The notes under the pieces are model-generated. The model was not told the origin of the DNA. It worked only from the letters and a program-made list of their open reading frames with translations, and did no database searches. A stretch of DNA of 64,000 nucleotides from Paraescarpia echinospica (lineage: Eukaryota > Annelida > Polychaeta > Sabellida > Siboglinidae): contig CM034543.1 in assembly GCA_020002185.1 (NCBI GenBank), positions 30,007,660-30,071,659 on the forward strand, in the 5' to 3' direction. The position numbers and the translations under genes were made by a program. Shown piece by piece: positions 22,771 through 35,860 of the stretch (the first letter of the stretch is position 1; each line of letters opens with the position of its first letter).

Positions 22771-22810
22771 GACGTGTGATATAATGTGTTTACGAAAGCA
22801 AAACGTGTGA

Positions 22811-23003
22811 TGCTAATTACTATGACCATGCATACCGCTGATACCGTACATACTTATGTGATAATGTAATTTCTCCGTACTTACAATGAATAAATAATGT
22901 AAACCAATACTCATTCAATATTTTTATTGTTAAGGTGTATACTCTTGGTTTCTATGGGAACTTCCATAGACAACAACAACATGTCTTACGACATATCATC
23001 AAG
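22811..23003. repeat. 193-bp direct repeat, copy B
   Basis: Second copy of the repeat at 20,780-20,972. The left flank ends ACGTGTGA and the right flank starts CAAGGTG. The pair could be LTRs of a small non-autonomous element or a dispersed repeat. Confidence 0.7.
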
Positions 23004-23451
23004 GTGATCCCATATGTACGATTGTCCTCCAAAAACACATTCGCCTTTCCTCGTCCCGTTCTGATACACCTTAACAGCTATGTTACGCGGCTGTAACACA
23101 ACTGAATTTGTTAGACTAGAGAGCAATGTCGTTTTCTATATGATTCAGCACAAACGAGTATATCAAAATTGTAATTTACACCTGGAAGTGCCGATGCACT
23201 AAAGTGGGGGTTAAGTAGCACTTTTGGTTAATTGTATCTCTTGTCTGGCAAGTGGATTACATGATGTGTCAAAGTCGGTGCGTCTGTAGAGACGATAATC
23301 CCTGGGTCAGGAGCTATAATTAGAACAGCACCACCTCCCAAAATTGCAGCAGTGGACTAGAATGATGCTACTTATTTACATCGTCTGGTCGTAGTTGCGC
23401 ACGTGGTTGTGTCTTTGATGTCGACACAATTGTTTCTGAACAAGCATAAGC

Positions 23452-23700
23452 ATGAGTCAACTAAGATGGGCAGGACTTGTAGAGAAAATGGGAAAAGAAC
23501 GGATGGCAAAGAGAGCAGATGTACAGAGACGGGAAGGGAAAAGGAGGCGAGGAAGAACTAGACTGCGATGGGAAAACTATGGAAAAAGAGATTTTGAAGG
23601 ATTGGGAGAAAGGTGGAAAACGAGAGCGAATGATCTGGTGGAGAGAGCTGTGCAGGATCAGCGAGAGAAATTACAAAAAAATCAGACATCGAGCATAGGA
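23452..23700 (+). pseudogene. LINE RT C-terminal tail fragment
   Basis: The frame LRWAGLVEKMGKERMAKRAD followed by EGKRRRGRTRLRWEN and FEGLGERWKTRAND matches the conserved tail of RTE/L1-type LINE ORF2 proteins (typically LRWAGHV...RRxGRPRLRW...). Only the last 80 or so residues remain; the upstream RT domain is missing and no 3' tail is obvious. It is a 5'-truncated relic. Confidence 0.7.
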
Positions 23701-23734
23701 ATCGAGGCCAGTTTCACCCCTGACAGACAGGGAT

Positions 23735-23945
23735 ATATGAGGAGTTCAAATTCATGCTTGTGGAGAGCCTCAATGTAGATATTTGGGGGGTGTAAATCGA
23801 GGTTTTTGAAGAGCCTGAAGATGGAGTTATTTTGGCGAGCCTCAATGGGTGTGCAAATTGTGATTTTGGAGAGCCTTAATGTTGCTGTTTTGGCGAGCCT
23901 CAAGAGGGGGAATGCAAATCGAGGTTTTGGAGAGCCTCAACCCAC
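23735..23945 (+). repeat. Minisatellite with GAGAGCCTCAATG units
   Basis: Five to six degenerate units alternate GGCGAGCCTCAA or GAGAGCCT with TGTAAATCGAGGTTTT, at a spacing of roughly 50-60 bp per pair. Confidence 0.7.
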
Positions 23946-24079
23946 CAAATATCCACCATGTTCCGACACCAGTGTTTTGGGTTTGGCTTTGTTGTCTGGG
24001 CTTGAACAAATTCGTGACCTTAGGCAACACTGGATGCCTTTTATGTTCAACGCATGTGTCCATGGTTGATGACTTTGAG

Positions 24080-24146
24080 TGTGCGTATACGGTTACACAT
24101 CTAGTTATTGTGCACAAAAGATTATGTGAGTGTACTTCTAAATATT
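24080..24146. repeat. Inverted repeat, left arm
   Basis: GTATACGGTTACACATCTAG, then TTATTGTGCACAAAAGA and GTACTTCTAAATATT, is the reverse complement of 25,723-25,785 with a few mismatches. The arms enclose about 1.6 kb, which includes the CA tract and the 215-bp MITE. Confidence 0.8.
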
Positions 24147-24520
24147 ATGATAGAAGCCTAATGCGATTGAGTTTAGACTAAGATAAATGGGGGCATGCGA
24201 GCAATCACCTTAAAGAATGTAATCTAGGTTCTCTCACCAAAACCGGAGACCAAAAATGAATTATTTCATAGCATGAGGTGTGTACCTCTTCTACCACTCC
24301 CCATTTCATTTTTGGTTTCATCTGAATATCCTTGATCGAAAATATAAACGATAATTTATGTACCTCCACACATGGAAAACAGGGATGTTTGATGGCATTT
24401 TTCAGTTGAACATTAACCGTGGGCTTTGAACTATACATTTCTTGAATATTTATTCATTAATGACATCATATATTTTCATAGGTGTACATATCATGTTCAT
24501 TATGCCTTACATAAATAAAA

Positions 24521-24647
<127 letters not shown>

Positions 24648-24812
24648 ATCAGTTAGACCCTACTAAACTTGAGTGTCTTTAGTTTATAATAAAATATCTA
24701 AATCGTAAACTAAAATAGTATTGTCTCTAATTATTTTACCAAAACTACATATAAAATGCACAAACGAGGTAGCGAATCGTTGTTCCTAGAGTGTAGTTTC
24801 ATTTTTGCTAAG

Positions 24813-25027
24813 GGATCATCTCGGAACATCGATGTCCGATGTCAAGCGAAATTATTTTTGTTTGGGGGACTGGGGTCTGAGGCAGTTTTATCTGGCGTCG
24901 GACATCGACCGACACTCTTAATTATACTGGTATCATCATATTAATGTTAAAAAAATTGGGTGGGGGGGCTGAGGCAAGATGAAAGTAATTTCGTCTGATA
25001 TCGGACATCGACGTTCTGAGATGACCC
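24813..25027. mobile_element. 215-bp MITE with CTAAG target duplication
   Basis: The left end GGATCATCTCGGAAC followed by ATCGATGTCCGATGTC and the reverse complement of the right end (GGGTCATCTCAGAAC followed by GTCGATGTCCGATATC) form TIRs of about 40 bp. Both flanks carry CTAAG (24,808-24,812 and 25,028-25,032). A TA duplication read is also possible, so the superfamily is open. The interior has GTCGGACATCGACC and G-runs. Noncoding. Confidence 0.7.
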
Positions 25028-25722
25028 CTAAGTGAATCGAATTGTAGACGCACCGCGCGCACCGTGCACCTCCTAGTAGACCTACTACAAGTTAACTTCC
25101 TGTTAATTTCGGCTGTTTATTACGTGGTCCAATAGCGCTGGTAGCCTGATTTGAGCGGTCCTATTTATTGACACCGCGTTATTCATACTTGTATTTAGGC
25201 GCAACGCTGCTTATATGTGCTACTACGGAACCCAGATTAAGTAATAATTTAAACATCACTGCATTTGTATCGAAGATCGTCTCACGGAATATGTGTCAGT
25301 TTCTTCCAGATATGGAAATATTGGGGACCGAGGAGTAAATCAAGAAGCATAAATTATGAAAAGTTTATATTTTAATTTATATAAGGCATAAATAACATGT
25401 TTGCATTCTGAACAGATATTATGTCATTAATTAATAAATATAAACAAATAGGCTTCAAAACTGTTGGTTAATGTTAAACTGAGAAATACCTTAACCATCC
25501 CTGGTTCATCGTGTCTGCAGGCTCACAAAATAGTGTTTATATTTGCGATCAGGGATATCCAGATGGAAACAATAATTATTTAACAAATAAAATGTTGAAT
25601 AGGTACATATTTCATTTTATAAAGTAACCTATTTCAGTCCCTAGTCTAGTTTTTGCGAAGAAGCTGCCTGCCTGGCATCCGTTTTTGTTTGGCTAAATTC
25701 AATCCCAGTAGATGTCCGAGAC

Positions 25723-25785
25723 AATATTTAGAAGTACAATCACATTCTTTTGTGCACAATAACTAGATGTGTAACCGTATACGTA
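25723..25785. repeat. Inverted repeat, right arm
   Basis: Partner of 24,080-24,146. Similarity stops at different outer points and no target duplication is evident. Confidence 0.8.
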
Positions 25786-25917
25786 CAGTCAGCGTCATCA
25801 GCCATCATCACATGCTCTGAACACAAAAAGAAATGTGCTTAATACAAATAAATAAAAATGGCTGCCTAAGTCTCGTTTTCGGCGTACGCATGCTCATTGC
25901 GGCACCTTTATAATGTA

Positions 25918-26300
25918 TACCATCGCATCGCGCATCGCATCGCGCATCGCATCGCGTATCGCATCGCGCATCGCATCGCGCATCGCGCATCGCATCGCGC
26001 ATCGCATCGCGCATCGCATCGCGCATCGCATCGCGCATCGCGTATCGCATCGCGCATCGCATCGCGCATCGCGTATCGCATCGCGCATCGCGTATCGCAT
26101 CGCGCATCGCATCGCGCATCGCATCGCGCATCGCATCGCCCATCGCATCGCGCATCGTCCATCGCATCGCGCATCGCATCGCGCATCGTCCATCGCATCG
26201 CGCATCGCGCATCGCATCGCGCATCGTCCATCGCATCGCCCATCGCATCGCGCATCGCTCATCGCATCGCCCATCGCATCGCGCATCGCGTCATCGCCCC
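25918..26300. repeat. CATCGCATCGCG satellite
   Basis: About 380 bp composed of CATCG and CATCGCG words, mostly as a 12-bp unit with occasional extra 7-mers and GTATCG, GTCCATCG or GCTCATCG variants. Because 12 is divisible by 3, long open frames exist in several phases on both strands; they are artefacts. It abuts the left breakpoint of duplication copy 2 (26,352). Confidence 0.95.
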
Positions 26301-26869
26301 ATGGCGCTGCAGATTGCCACACAAAAACGCGATGGCCCTTCTCGGCCATCATAGTTCGCACTTTGCACCAAAGATGGAGACCTCAATGGAGAGGTCTTGT
26401 TCTATCGGACCGTTCTATCATTCCTTGGAATTAACTAAGAAGGACAAAGGCGTCTTCTGATAGGCTTCCAAATGTTTTGAGGCCGAGGGATTATCGTGGA
26501 ACAATGTACACACGTGTGCGTGTTATTTTTTACTGCGCAGAGTGAGTTAAAAGTGGTCAATTAGTGTACATGCTATACAAAAACAAACAGAACTATTCAA
26601 ACAACGAGTCCAAACCATGCTGATATAAATCAACAATGGCAATTTCTGTATTTTTATGGTTATTAACATTGTTTTGACAATTTTCTTGGCACAATTTTCG
26701 CTTTCAACATAGTACTTTCTTTATTTAGAGACATCAGTGAACCACATCTACAATGTCTAAATCACTGGACACATAGTTCTGTTTACCACTGAAGTCAATT
26801 TACAATCTCATTCAGGCCATGCTTAGCAGTTTTTCCAGAGTAAATGAGGGAGGTAGTATGTTTCACCAT

Positions 26870-27788
26870 TCAAAAATACTCAATTGCATGGTCCATCGAT
26901 ATGCTCTCGCACCAGAGGTAGTTCCGCCAGAATAAAGAGCATGTATTGATTATGTTGTCAAGATGGTAAATGCCATCAAATCCAGCGCTCTCAATACTCG
27001 ACTCTGCTTTTGCCAAGAGTTTCATGCGGACCAAAAGACACAGCGCTTCCACACCGAGGTCTATTGATTCTTTTGGAGAATATGGAGCTAAAGAGAAGGC
27101 GCTAAACGATGAGATCGCCGAATTGTTCCACCACGTACGTCTATAAGGAAAAACATAGAAAATTCGTTGACAAACTATAGGGAAAAGGCTGAGTATTGAA
27201 GCTGGCTTACATAAAATTAGAATACTCGCCGTGAAGCTGGAGGTGTGGGAGGGCAACGTCAACTACGGGAACGTCAACATGTCTGATTATCTCAACGCAG
27301 CGTTTGATGGTGAAGAAACTGTGAAAGGAAACACGGGACAAATTATGCAGACGCATGTACCTGTCGTCAATGAAAAACGAAATTCCAAACTAACTTCCCG
27401 TGCGAAAGATAGAAATTTGCTCTGAGATTCGTCCAGCGTGGAGGTACAGTATCTTAAGCAGACGGCATGCAAGTTAGCAGGACTTTTTTGAGTTCGTGAA
27501 TGACTACACCGTTTCGTGGTCAAGTTCTCGTCTAAGATGGGTGTCGTATCCTACTCTGTACGATGTCCCCGTGAGGGCATTGCTGATTTTCCGTCCACCT
27601 ATTTATATGAACACGGATTATCGTCGTTATTCTGCACGAAGACCAAACTTCGAGTCCGACTCTGTGTCACGGATGTTATCCAAATCTGCCTGTCCAAAAC
27701 TGCTTCCCGAATTGAGGCAGAAGCGCTGAGTCCGTATTGTTTGAAAAGGCTAGCTCACCCATCTAGTTTTTCTCATTTTGTATTATAA
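26870..27788 (+). pseudogene. hAT transposase relic, copy 2
   Basis: Same disrupted hAT transposase as at 12,994-13,912, with about 1 per cent substitutions (for example SDY for SDH, VNE for VND in the KLEVWEGN segment). The retained C-terminal region FPSTYLYEHGLSSLF is intact as a short frame. The element's right end is near 27,961 and its left end is missing. It is certainly nonfunctional. Confidence 0.75.
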
Positions 27789-28641
27789 ATTAGGCGTATA
27801 TTTTTGTATGTCTCATCAATACGATTAAGTGTTTTCGTTGAATTGATTATAGAATATTCTTTTTATAAAGTCTATGCATTTTATGTTAAATTGACGGGGG
27901 TACCCCGATAATCGTCTGAAACACCAGGGGATATGCGGAGAGAAAAAGATTCGGAACAGTTGATGTAGGTGGTCGTGGTGATGTTTTTTGATGCAAACTC
28001 AGCACGATTTGTCGACGCCGTAATAGTACGGTGTTATTTGCATGTTGATTATGATCAGCTTCATGTACAATGGAACCCCACAATTAAAGCCACTCGTGGG
28101 ACTGGACAAACGTGACCTGAATATCAAAGTGACCGAATTAGTCGGACCAATTTCAAATACTTTACTGTTACAAAAATTAATTGAGTCTGTCCCAGTATGA
28201 TCTTAACTGGAGGTAACTGTATTACCGTCACGACCGTAAAGCATGTTCAACTGTATTTCAAACGTAAAGGCCGACTACTCAGTTAATGGTAGTCATATCT
28301 TGCTCGACTTACCTGTCCTTTCCGTTGTTGTGGCGACTGTGACACACTCGACTGCGCTGGCGTATTGACTGTCGTTCATATATAAAATTACATATTATTT
28401 GGTTATGAATTTAATTAAAACTATTTTAGTAAATGTTAACATAATTAACATTAAAGACTAAGACAAACTATTAACCTAATTCAAAACGTGGTGTCCTGCT
28501 ATTCAAATAATTCTTTAACCCTCTCCGTCGCCCTGTTCAAGGCCTCCTTTGGTCGCGCTTTTTGTACATGTTCTGCACAGTTTGTTGCGACACCTAGCGA
28601 CCTTTAGTGACGCCATGTAAATAAAGGCCGCTGGCATTTAC

Positions 28642-29050
28642 CGAATTTAATATTTGTTATACAACCGCATATATAATAATCTGATCTACAAATTTTCGCT
28701 GGATGTGCATAGGAAGGTAGTTTACTTTTTGAGTTATTGCCGCTTGAACATTGCGAATGCTTAAACTTGCAATGGGATTTAATATGTTTTATATTACATT
28801 AAAGGTAGTATTGATAAATATCCCGCTGGCCGTACCCAGGATTTATCTTTTAGGTTTTAAGTATCCCGAATCGGGTTTGAATATCCCGACATTCCTGCAG
28901 CATATACGCGACGGCGGATATAATGCAAGGTTGAGAGATATTCAAACGGCAATAACTCAAAAGGTAAACATACAGTTCCTGTGTGCATCTAGCGACAAAT
29001 TAGTAGTTAAGATTATTATGTTTACGGTGATATAAAACATATTAAATTCT
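28642..29050. mobile_element. Foldback MITE, copy 2
   Basis: Copy of 14,766-15,180, with a 6-bp deletion in the right arm (the TACTCG string is lost). Confidence 0.7.
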
Positions 29051-29402
29051 TGATTGCAGTTTCATTTACATCCTGGAACAACAAGTCACACAGCTGCATA
29101 ACACGGTAAAAGCGCGGTCAGCGGTGTTTGCTCACACTGCTTCACCAACATATCTCCAGCTGACTGTTTTGTGAAGCGAAAAATGACCACATTTTTAGCA
29201 TGGTTAGTGACATGAGTTCAAACGTAACACACTTCATATTTGGCAAATACTTGACAAGAACATAAAGTTTACGTATGCGAAGTTTCAAAGAAATTGAATA
29301 ATTAAAATATCATTATTATGACATTTTTTCTCAGTAGTTTTCTTTCTTTCATCAGGTTTCACTGAATGTTATAATTGTGATTAATCAATCAATCAGTCAA
29401 TC

Positions 29403-29405
<3 letters not shown>

Positions 29406-29444
<39 letters not shown>

Positions 29445-29470
29445 TATATAAATGAATATATATATATATA
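29406..29470. repeat. (TA)n microsatellite, copy 2
   Basis: Counterpart of 15,536-15,603. Confidence 0.95.
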
Positions 29471-30102
29471 TTTATATGCATACAAACACAAAACAATGTA
29501 ACAAAATGTACTTTTATGATGTATGAAACTGTAGCAAATTTGTTGTGGCCATATGTCTTGTGACTAAATGTTGTGTGCAGAAATGTTATGTAACCAAATG
29601 TCACGTGAACACTTTTTGTGTGAACTTACGTTTATGTCATGTGACCAAATGTTACGGGATCACATTTTTGGTGACCAAGCTTTTATGTCATGTGACCAAA
29701 TGTCGTGCGATCACATTTTATGTGACCCAAATTTTAAGTTGTATGGCTGAATGTTGTGTGATCAAAAATGTGTGTAACCCAAATGTCTTGCACCCAGCTG
29801 GGGAAAACATAATTATTGTCGCCCCCCACAACACTTACTATAGAAACACACCCTCGAGACCACCAATCTAAGCACTTAGATTAGTCGCAGCAAACAACAA
29901 ACAGTTTCTCACTATCAGATTTTAGACAACTTGCACTGCCTTGCACGTCCACGTTAGTTAAGCTACAAGTGTAATTCACACCATCCAATCGGTCGGAACC
30001 TGCTCATGAATGAAGACAGATAACAGTAATTGTACCAGCATGACGCCTGTTTATTTGAAACGTTTGTAGAGCGCTATATATAAATATGAACCAATGTTAA
30101 AC

Positions 30103-30221
<119 letters not shown>

Positions 30222-31800
30222 CTCAGTCTTTGGGAGGGGCTGCTCCTGCAGATAAGAAGAAATACCCGTTAATTGGTGCAAGGTTGGGAGAGGACGTAGA
30301 TAGAGTTACGGCAAACACGGGCGATTAGGAACACCCCGTGGTGCTGTGCTCAAAGTGAGTGAACTGCTTCGACGCGAATAGAGTTGTTATAAGCTGTGAC
30401 TCACATGAATGTGGTTTTCTAAAATCACGTTGGATGGGAGTTAAAAAGTAATACTCATCAATATGTTTTCGGGGATGTGAGCAGATAATATGCTTGAGTA
30501 GCGTACACGCTACACATGTAAAATAGGAGCAAGCTCCGCTGTTAGTTCCTTCCGTACACGACAGCGATTATTATCTGATATAAATGCGGGTATATTCGGT
30601 AGCAATACAGACAAATGTGCGGGTGTTAAATTTGTGTAAAAATGATGCATTTGGACGTGTTACACAGTTGGGGATTGGCTATCACAACCAGTGACATGGA
30701 AATTCTGCGACGTAAATGTATGAGTAAATCTATATTACACCAAATATTGTTCAAACTGGATGTTAGAATATATAGGTTCAACATATAAGAAGGGGTTAAT
30801 ATATTATAATTACATGTTGACCTCCCGCGTCATAGTAAATCAAACGGTGGATATATTTATTGTGGAGTCAATTTACTATACTACACCGTAGTTGGAACCT
30901 TTGCACAGGTATATTATGATGATATAGATTAGTTGCGATGTTTTTTTCTCTTGCTAGCTGCAAGGCGATACATATTGTCTGCGATTTCTTTCTTTCTCTG
31001 TATCCCCAGCTACTGACGCAACATTTGCTTTTCTATAATTATGTTATGGTATAGCTTGCGTCCTGCAGTTTTTTGTTTTTGTTTTTGTTTTTGTAGTTTA
31101 TGGTCTCGTTGCTTTCCTTATAATGGAAACTAACTGTAATGTGTGTCTTTTCTCCAATTAATTAATACTTATTTCCACAAATGTATTGAATAATGCAATT
31201 TGTAAACTAAGTGTAATGTGTGTCTTTTCTCCAATTAATTAATACTTATTTCCACAAATGTATTGAATAATGCAATTTGCAATTTGCTTCTCCGTATGAC
31301 ATGAATTATGCATAATTATTTACATACTTTGTATCCTTATACTACTGGCTTCCACGCATTGTTTACTTTTCACACTTACCTGCGTGTTAACATAATTTAT
31401 AATACGATACAATTACTTGCAGTGGATTCCATTTAAATTCAATTAATTAGTTATCGCACACATAATGCAAATTCCAACTAGCTGGTCGCATTGTTTGTTT
31501 TTCGTCTTGCTAATTGTATTCTGATTACTATTGTCATTATGTCATACCAACGGGAAGACCGGTCCGGATACGTTCGGTCACGACATATATCGTACATAAT
31601 GTATTTTCTATACATTTCTTTTTTGTTTATTATTACTGTTGCACAGACATGTATTTCTTGCATGATGACAGATATGATGACATGCTACACAGCATTGAGT
31701 AAACTAACTTCGTATGACTATGGTAAAACAAGGTTTTTGGTTTACAGTGGACAGTCGGTTGTTACGCTATATGCTTCAAACTTAATTACTCATTTAAAGA

Positions 31801-34800
31801 ATGCTAGCTAACGAATCATTCCCCTGGTGTCAAGGAGGTACTAATGTGAATTCTCTATTTAATGTACTGCAACTAAATGAGGCTGCTGATGAAGATTTTC
31901 AACCAATACGTCATTCGACATATTATGATCTTGACAATTTTAAACTACTAGCAGAAACAAATATCGAACGGTTTAGTATACTTAGCTCAAACATAGAATC
32001 TATTAATGCAAAATTTAGCGAAATTGAAGCCTTCTTAGAGGAACTTAACCAGATGAAATTTAAATTTAGTGTAATATGCTTTCAGGAATGCTGGCTCTCG
32101 GATAATGATGATCTATCACACCTACAAATCGAAGGATATCATTGCATTACACAAGACAAAACATGTAGCACTAAAGGCGGGCTACTCATTTACTTAAGCA
32201 ACAAATACAATTTCAAAGTTATTTTGTCCCTAAATCAGTTTCAACATTGGGAAGGACAATTTATTAACAAGTGGAGGTGGGCTCTTAAAAGACATTATCA
32301 TTGGAAATATTTACCGACCTCCAAGAGACCTCAGTGAAAATTATAAACAGTTTTTTAGCGAATTCACACCAATTATCTCATCCTTTGACAAATCAAAATC
32401 CGACATCATTATTGCCGGTGATTTCAATATGAACCTTCTTAAAATTAACGAAAGAGAGGTTTTTGGTGATTTTTTTGATTTTGATATCTTATAGCTTTTA
32501 TCCCCATATTACACTCCCTACAAGATTTACAAATAATAATGGAACACTAATAGATAACTTGTTTTGTAAATTAACCGATCCTGCAATAACACCAAAATCA
32601 GGTATTTTAACGAAACAATTATCGGACCATCAACCATATTTTACCTTTCTAAACAAAGTTCCCCACAAAGAACCACCACCTAAATATATTAAAATTAGCA
32701 TACAAAATCAAGAAGCAATTTCCAAATTCATAAATGAAATCACCTCATCAGATGTTTATAATAAACTTGATCAGTCACCTTTTGCTAATCCAAACATAAA
32801 CTATAAAATTTTACATGAATTAATCAAATTCGCAAAAAACAAGCATATGCCATATAAAACAGTTAAGTTCAAAAAATACAAGCACAAAAAATCAACATGG
32901 ATTACATTTGGCCTGCTCAAATCAATACGATACAGAGACAAATTATATAAGAAACTCAAAATGACTCTGCCTGATTCACCTGAAAATTTAGCAATTCGGA
33001 CTAACCTGATAACGTATAATAGCATACTTAAAAAAGTATACGAACAGCCAAACAACTGCATTATGAATCTTCTTTTAATAAATACAAAAATAATATTAAA
33101 AAAACTTGGGAAACTATAAGCTATAATCTGTCCAGAACACGAGAAAAGAAAACTTTCCCTAAATCGTTTATATATAATGACGAAATTATAACAAACAAAA
33201 TGATTATTGCAAACACGTTTAATACATTCTTTGCCACTATTGGCTCAAATTTGACTAAACAAATCGGCAATCCTACTAATAGAAATTACAGATATTATCT
33301 GAATGAGCAGTACAGTAATTCATTTAATTTTGAAAGTATTGACGAAGAAACTATATCTAAAACAATAGCTAATATGCAACCAAAAACAAGTTGTGGGTAT
33401 GACGGTATTTCGTCACGATTACTAAAATTAGCTAAACCAGCGGTGATAAAATCATTAACATTAATTACAAATCAAATATTAGCTACAGGTATCTTCCCTG
33501 ATAAACTTAAAATCGCTAAAGTAATTCCAATCTTTAAAAAAGGTGACAATACCCAATTCAGCAATTACAGACCAATATCATTATTACCAGCTATATCAAA
33601 AGTAGTTGAAACGATAATTTACAACCAACTAGATTCCTTTTTCAAAAGGCAAAATCTCTTGTTCGAAAACCAATATGGATTTAGAACGGAACATAGCACT
33701 GAATTTGCTGTTCTTGAATTAACTGACAGGATAATAACACACATGGATAGAAATGAAATTCCTATAAATATTTACCTGGATCTTTCAAAAGCTTTTGATA
33801 CCCTGGATCATAAGATATTACTAAACAAATTAGAATACTATGGCGTAAAAGGAGTAGCATTAAGTTTAATTAGAAATTACTTAACAGACAGAAAACAGTA
33901 TGTTGAAATAGAGGAAGTAAAATCAGAAATGCGTAATATTTCAACTGGCGTACCTCAAGGCTAAATTTTAGGCCCTCTGTTGTTTATTGTATACATTAAT
34001 GACTTTGCCAAGGCCAGCCAAAAGTTTAACTTTATAATGTATGCTGATGATACCACCCTGTCAGGTACTCTTGACTCATTTCCAACATATGAACAAAATG
34101 GAAACGTAGACGTTGCTATAAATAGAGAACTGGGAAAAATTAGTGATTGGCTAAAACTTAACAAATTATCTCTAAACTTAAGCAAAACTAAGTATATGCT
34201 CTTCACAACAGCCAGAAGAAAAAATGTGACTTCTCCATTATTAATCATAGATAATACTACTATTAATAGAGTGGCAGAATTTAATTTTCTTGGAATAACT
34301 TTTAATGAACAACTTAACTGGAAAAATCACATTGAAAAAATTTCAAATAGGGTTTCAAGGACGTTAGGTGTATTGAATAGACTAAAACAGTTATTACCTC
34401 TTAATATAAAGATTATATTGTACAATACACTGATATTACCACACTTAAACTACGGCCTTACTGCTTGGGGTTACAAATGTGACAGAATACAGAAACTTCA
34501 AAAGAAACTTGTTCGAATTATTAGTGTAAGCAAATATAATGCTCACACTGAACCACTGTTTAAAAGTCTTAAATTGTTAAAAGTAGAACACATATTGAAA
34601 TCACAAGAACTAAAACTATATTATAAATACGTACATAACAAACTTCCTGTTTACCTTCAAAATTTACCGCTTCATCAAAATAATAGCATTCACAATTTCA
34701 ACACACGTGGGCAATATAATATACACACAATCAGGGTACAACACGAATTTGCGAAACAAAGCCTCAGATATACCTTGCCGCATACTATAAATAATGCACC

Positions 34801-34930
34801 TGATTTAATAAAAAATAAAGTTTACACTCACAGCTCACACGGGTTTGCAAAGTATGTTACACATTATTATTTGCAGACGTATCTATCTGTATGTACATTA
34901 CAACATTGTTATATTTGCCATAATGAGTGA
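31801..34930 (+). pseudogene. LINE ORF2 (endonuclease, RT), copy 2, with shared frameshifts and a stop in RT
   Basis: Endonuclease as in copy 1 (CFQECWLS; IIIAGDFNMN). RT is complete in two frames: NYRPISLLPAISK, QYGFRTEHS, NIYLDLSKAFDTLDHKIL (first catalytic Asp), the TGVPQG motif, then FIMYADDTTLSGT with the YADD core. After PQG the expected Ser codon is TAA (33,962-33,964), a nonsense change in one of the most conserved RT motifs; coding resumes with ILGPLLFIVYINDF. The C-terminal tail (LNYGLTAWG, then LQKKLVRIIS) runs to 34,930. Frameshifts near 32,26x, 32,476 and 33,053 are shared with copy 1. It is inactive. Confidence 0.9.
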
Positions 34931-35254
34931 ATAATAAACAGGAATACATATTTTATGTGTACCTCTTTGGATGAATAACCAGTCGTCCATTATCATGTAT
35001 GGTGTCATGTTATAGGCCTTGCTTTGACTTAATCTGTTGACCGATTATTGCTACTTTTTATACACCAGGACTTGTCATTATTATGACTGGGTGGCTCCCA
35101 TGAGAGCGGCTTTCTTGCCTTAGTGGGAATCTCCCTGACCCTCACGTAATAATTTATATACAATTCTGTGATCATTATGCTTTTACATACTCACGTATTG
35201 AGTTATATGTATATGGGTCAAAATAAAAACTACTGTCTGTCTGTCTGTCTGTCT
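31801..35254 (+). mobile_element. Jockey-group non-LTR retrotransposon, copy 2, with 3' end
   Basis: The recognised coding part starts at 31,801 and the 3' end is a short untranslated region ending AAATAAAAACTACTGTCTG followed by a (TGTC)n tail at about 35,233-35,254. The upstream 5' part is not identifiable. Clade placement (jockey superfamily, perhaps Daphne/Crack-like) is inference from RT motifs and the endonuclease. Confidence 0.8.
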
Positions 35255-35261
35255 GGCTACT

Positions 35262-35860
35262 GTCAGGCGTGACGTCGGGAGACGGGGGGAGGAGAGCTGC
35301 TGGAGAGTGTTCGCACAGAGTGGGGGTAGTGTTGGAGGTTTTTTGACGTTCCGAAGGTTGTAGTGATGGACAGGTTTCACGGTTCTACGGGCGGTAGTGT
35401 TGGATGATTGTTGTAGTTCTAAGGAGGGTAGTTTTTAAGATTTCTTGAGGGCCCTTGTGTTGGAGATTATTGGCGGTTCGACGGGGTAGTGTTGGGGATT
35501 TTTTTGGCGTTTCGAAAGTTGTAGTTTTGGACAGGTTTCACGGTTCTAGGGGTGGTAGTGCTGGAGAATTGTTGCCGTTCTAAGGAGGGTAGTTTTGGAG
35601 ATTTCTTGAAGGCCCCCCCAGTGTTGGAGATTATTAGCGGTTTGACGGAGTAGTGTCGGAGATTTTTCGCGTTTCGAAGTTTGTATTGTTTGGGAAATTC
35701 CACGGTTGGAGGGGCGGTAGTGTTGGGGAATTGTTGCAGGTCAAAGAAACTTAATGTTGCATATGATTAGAGGGGCGTAGTGTTGGATATTGTTTGCGAT
35801 ACGAGGAGTAGTGTAGGATATTGTTCGCAGTTCGAGGGTGTGTAGTATTTGATTTTATTG
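35262..35860. repeat. Minisatellite, higher-order period about 161 bp
   Basis: GACAGGTTTCACGGTTCTA recurs at 35,369 and 35,530, with GGTAGTGTTGGA, GATTTCTTGA and GTTCTAAGGAGGGTAG between. On the minus strand successive units encode YNLRN-type peptides. Later units are more degenerate. No evidence that it is a gene. Confidence 0.7.

Larger units (their letters stand above)
20973..22810. other. Interval between the two 193-bp repeats
   Basis: About 1.84 kb, AT-rich. It contains the SINE fragment, a GAA microsatellite (about 21,128-21,146) and, at its end, a (TA)n tract at 22,698-22,768. No gene or element protein is seen. Confidence 0.5.

Noticed and set aside
25808..26460. Several 115-187-residue ORFs on both strands
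   Set aside because: By-products of the 12-bp CATCGCATCGCG satellite.
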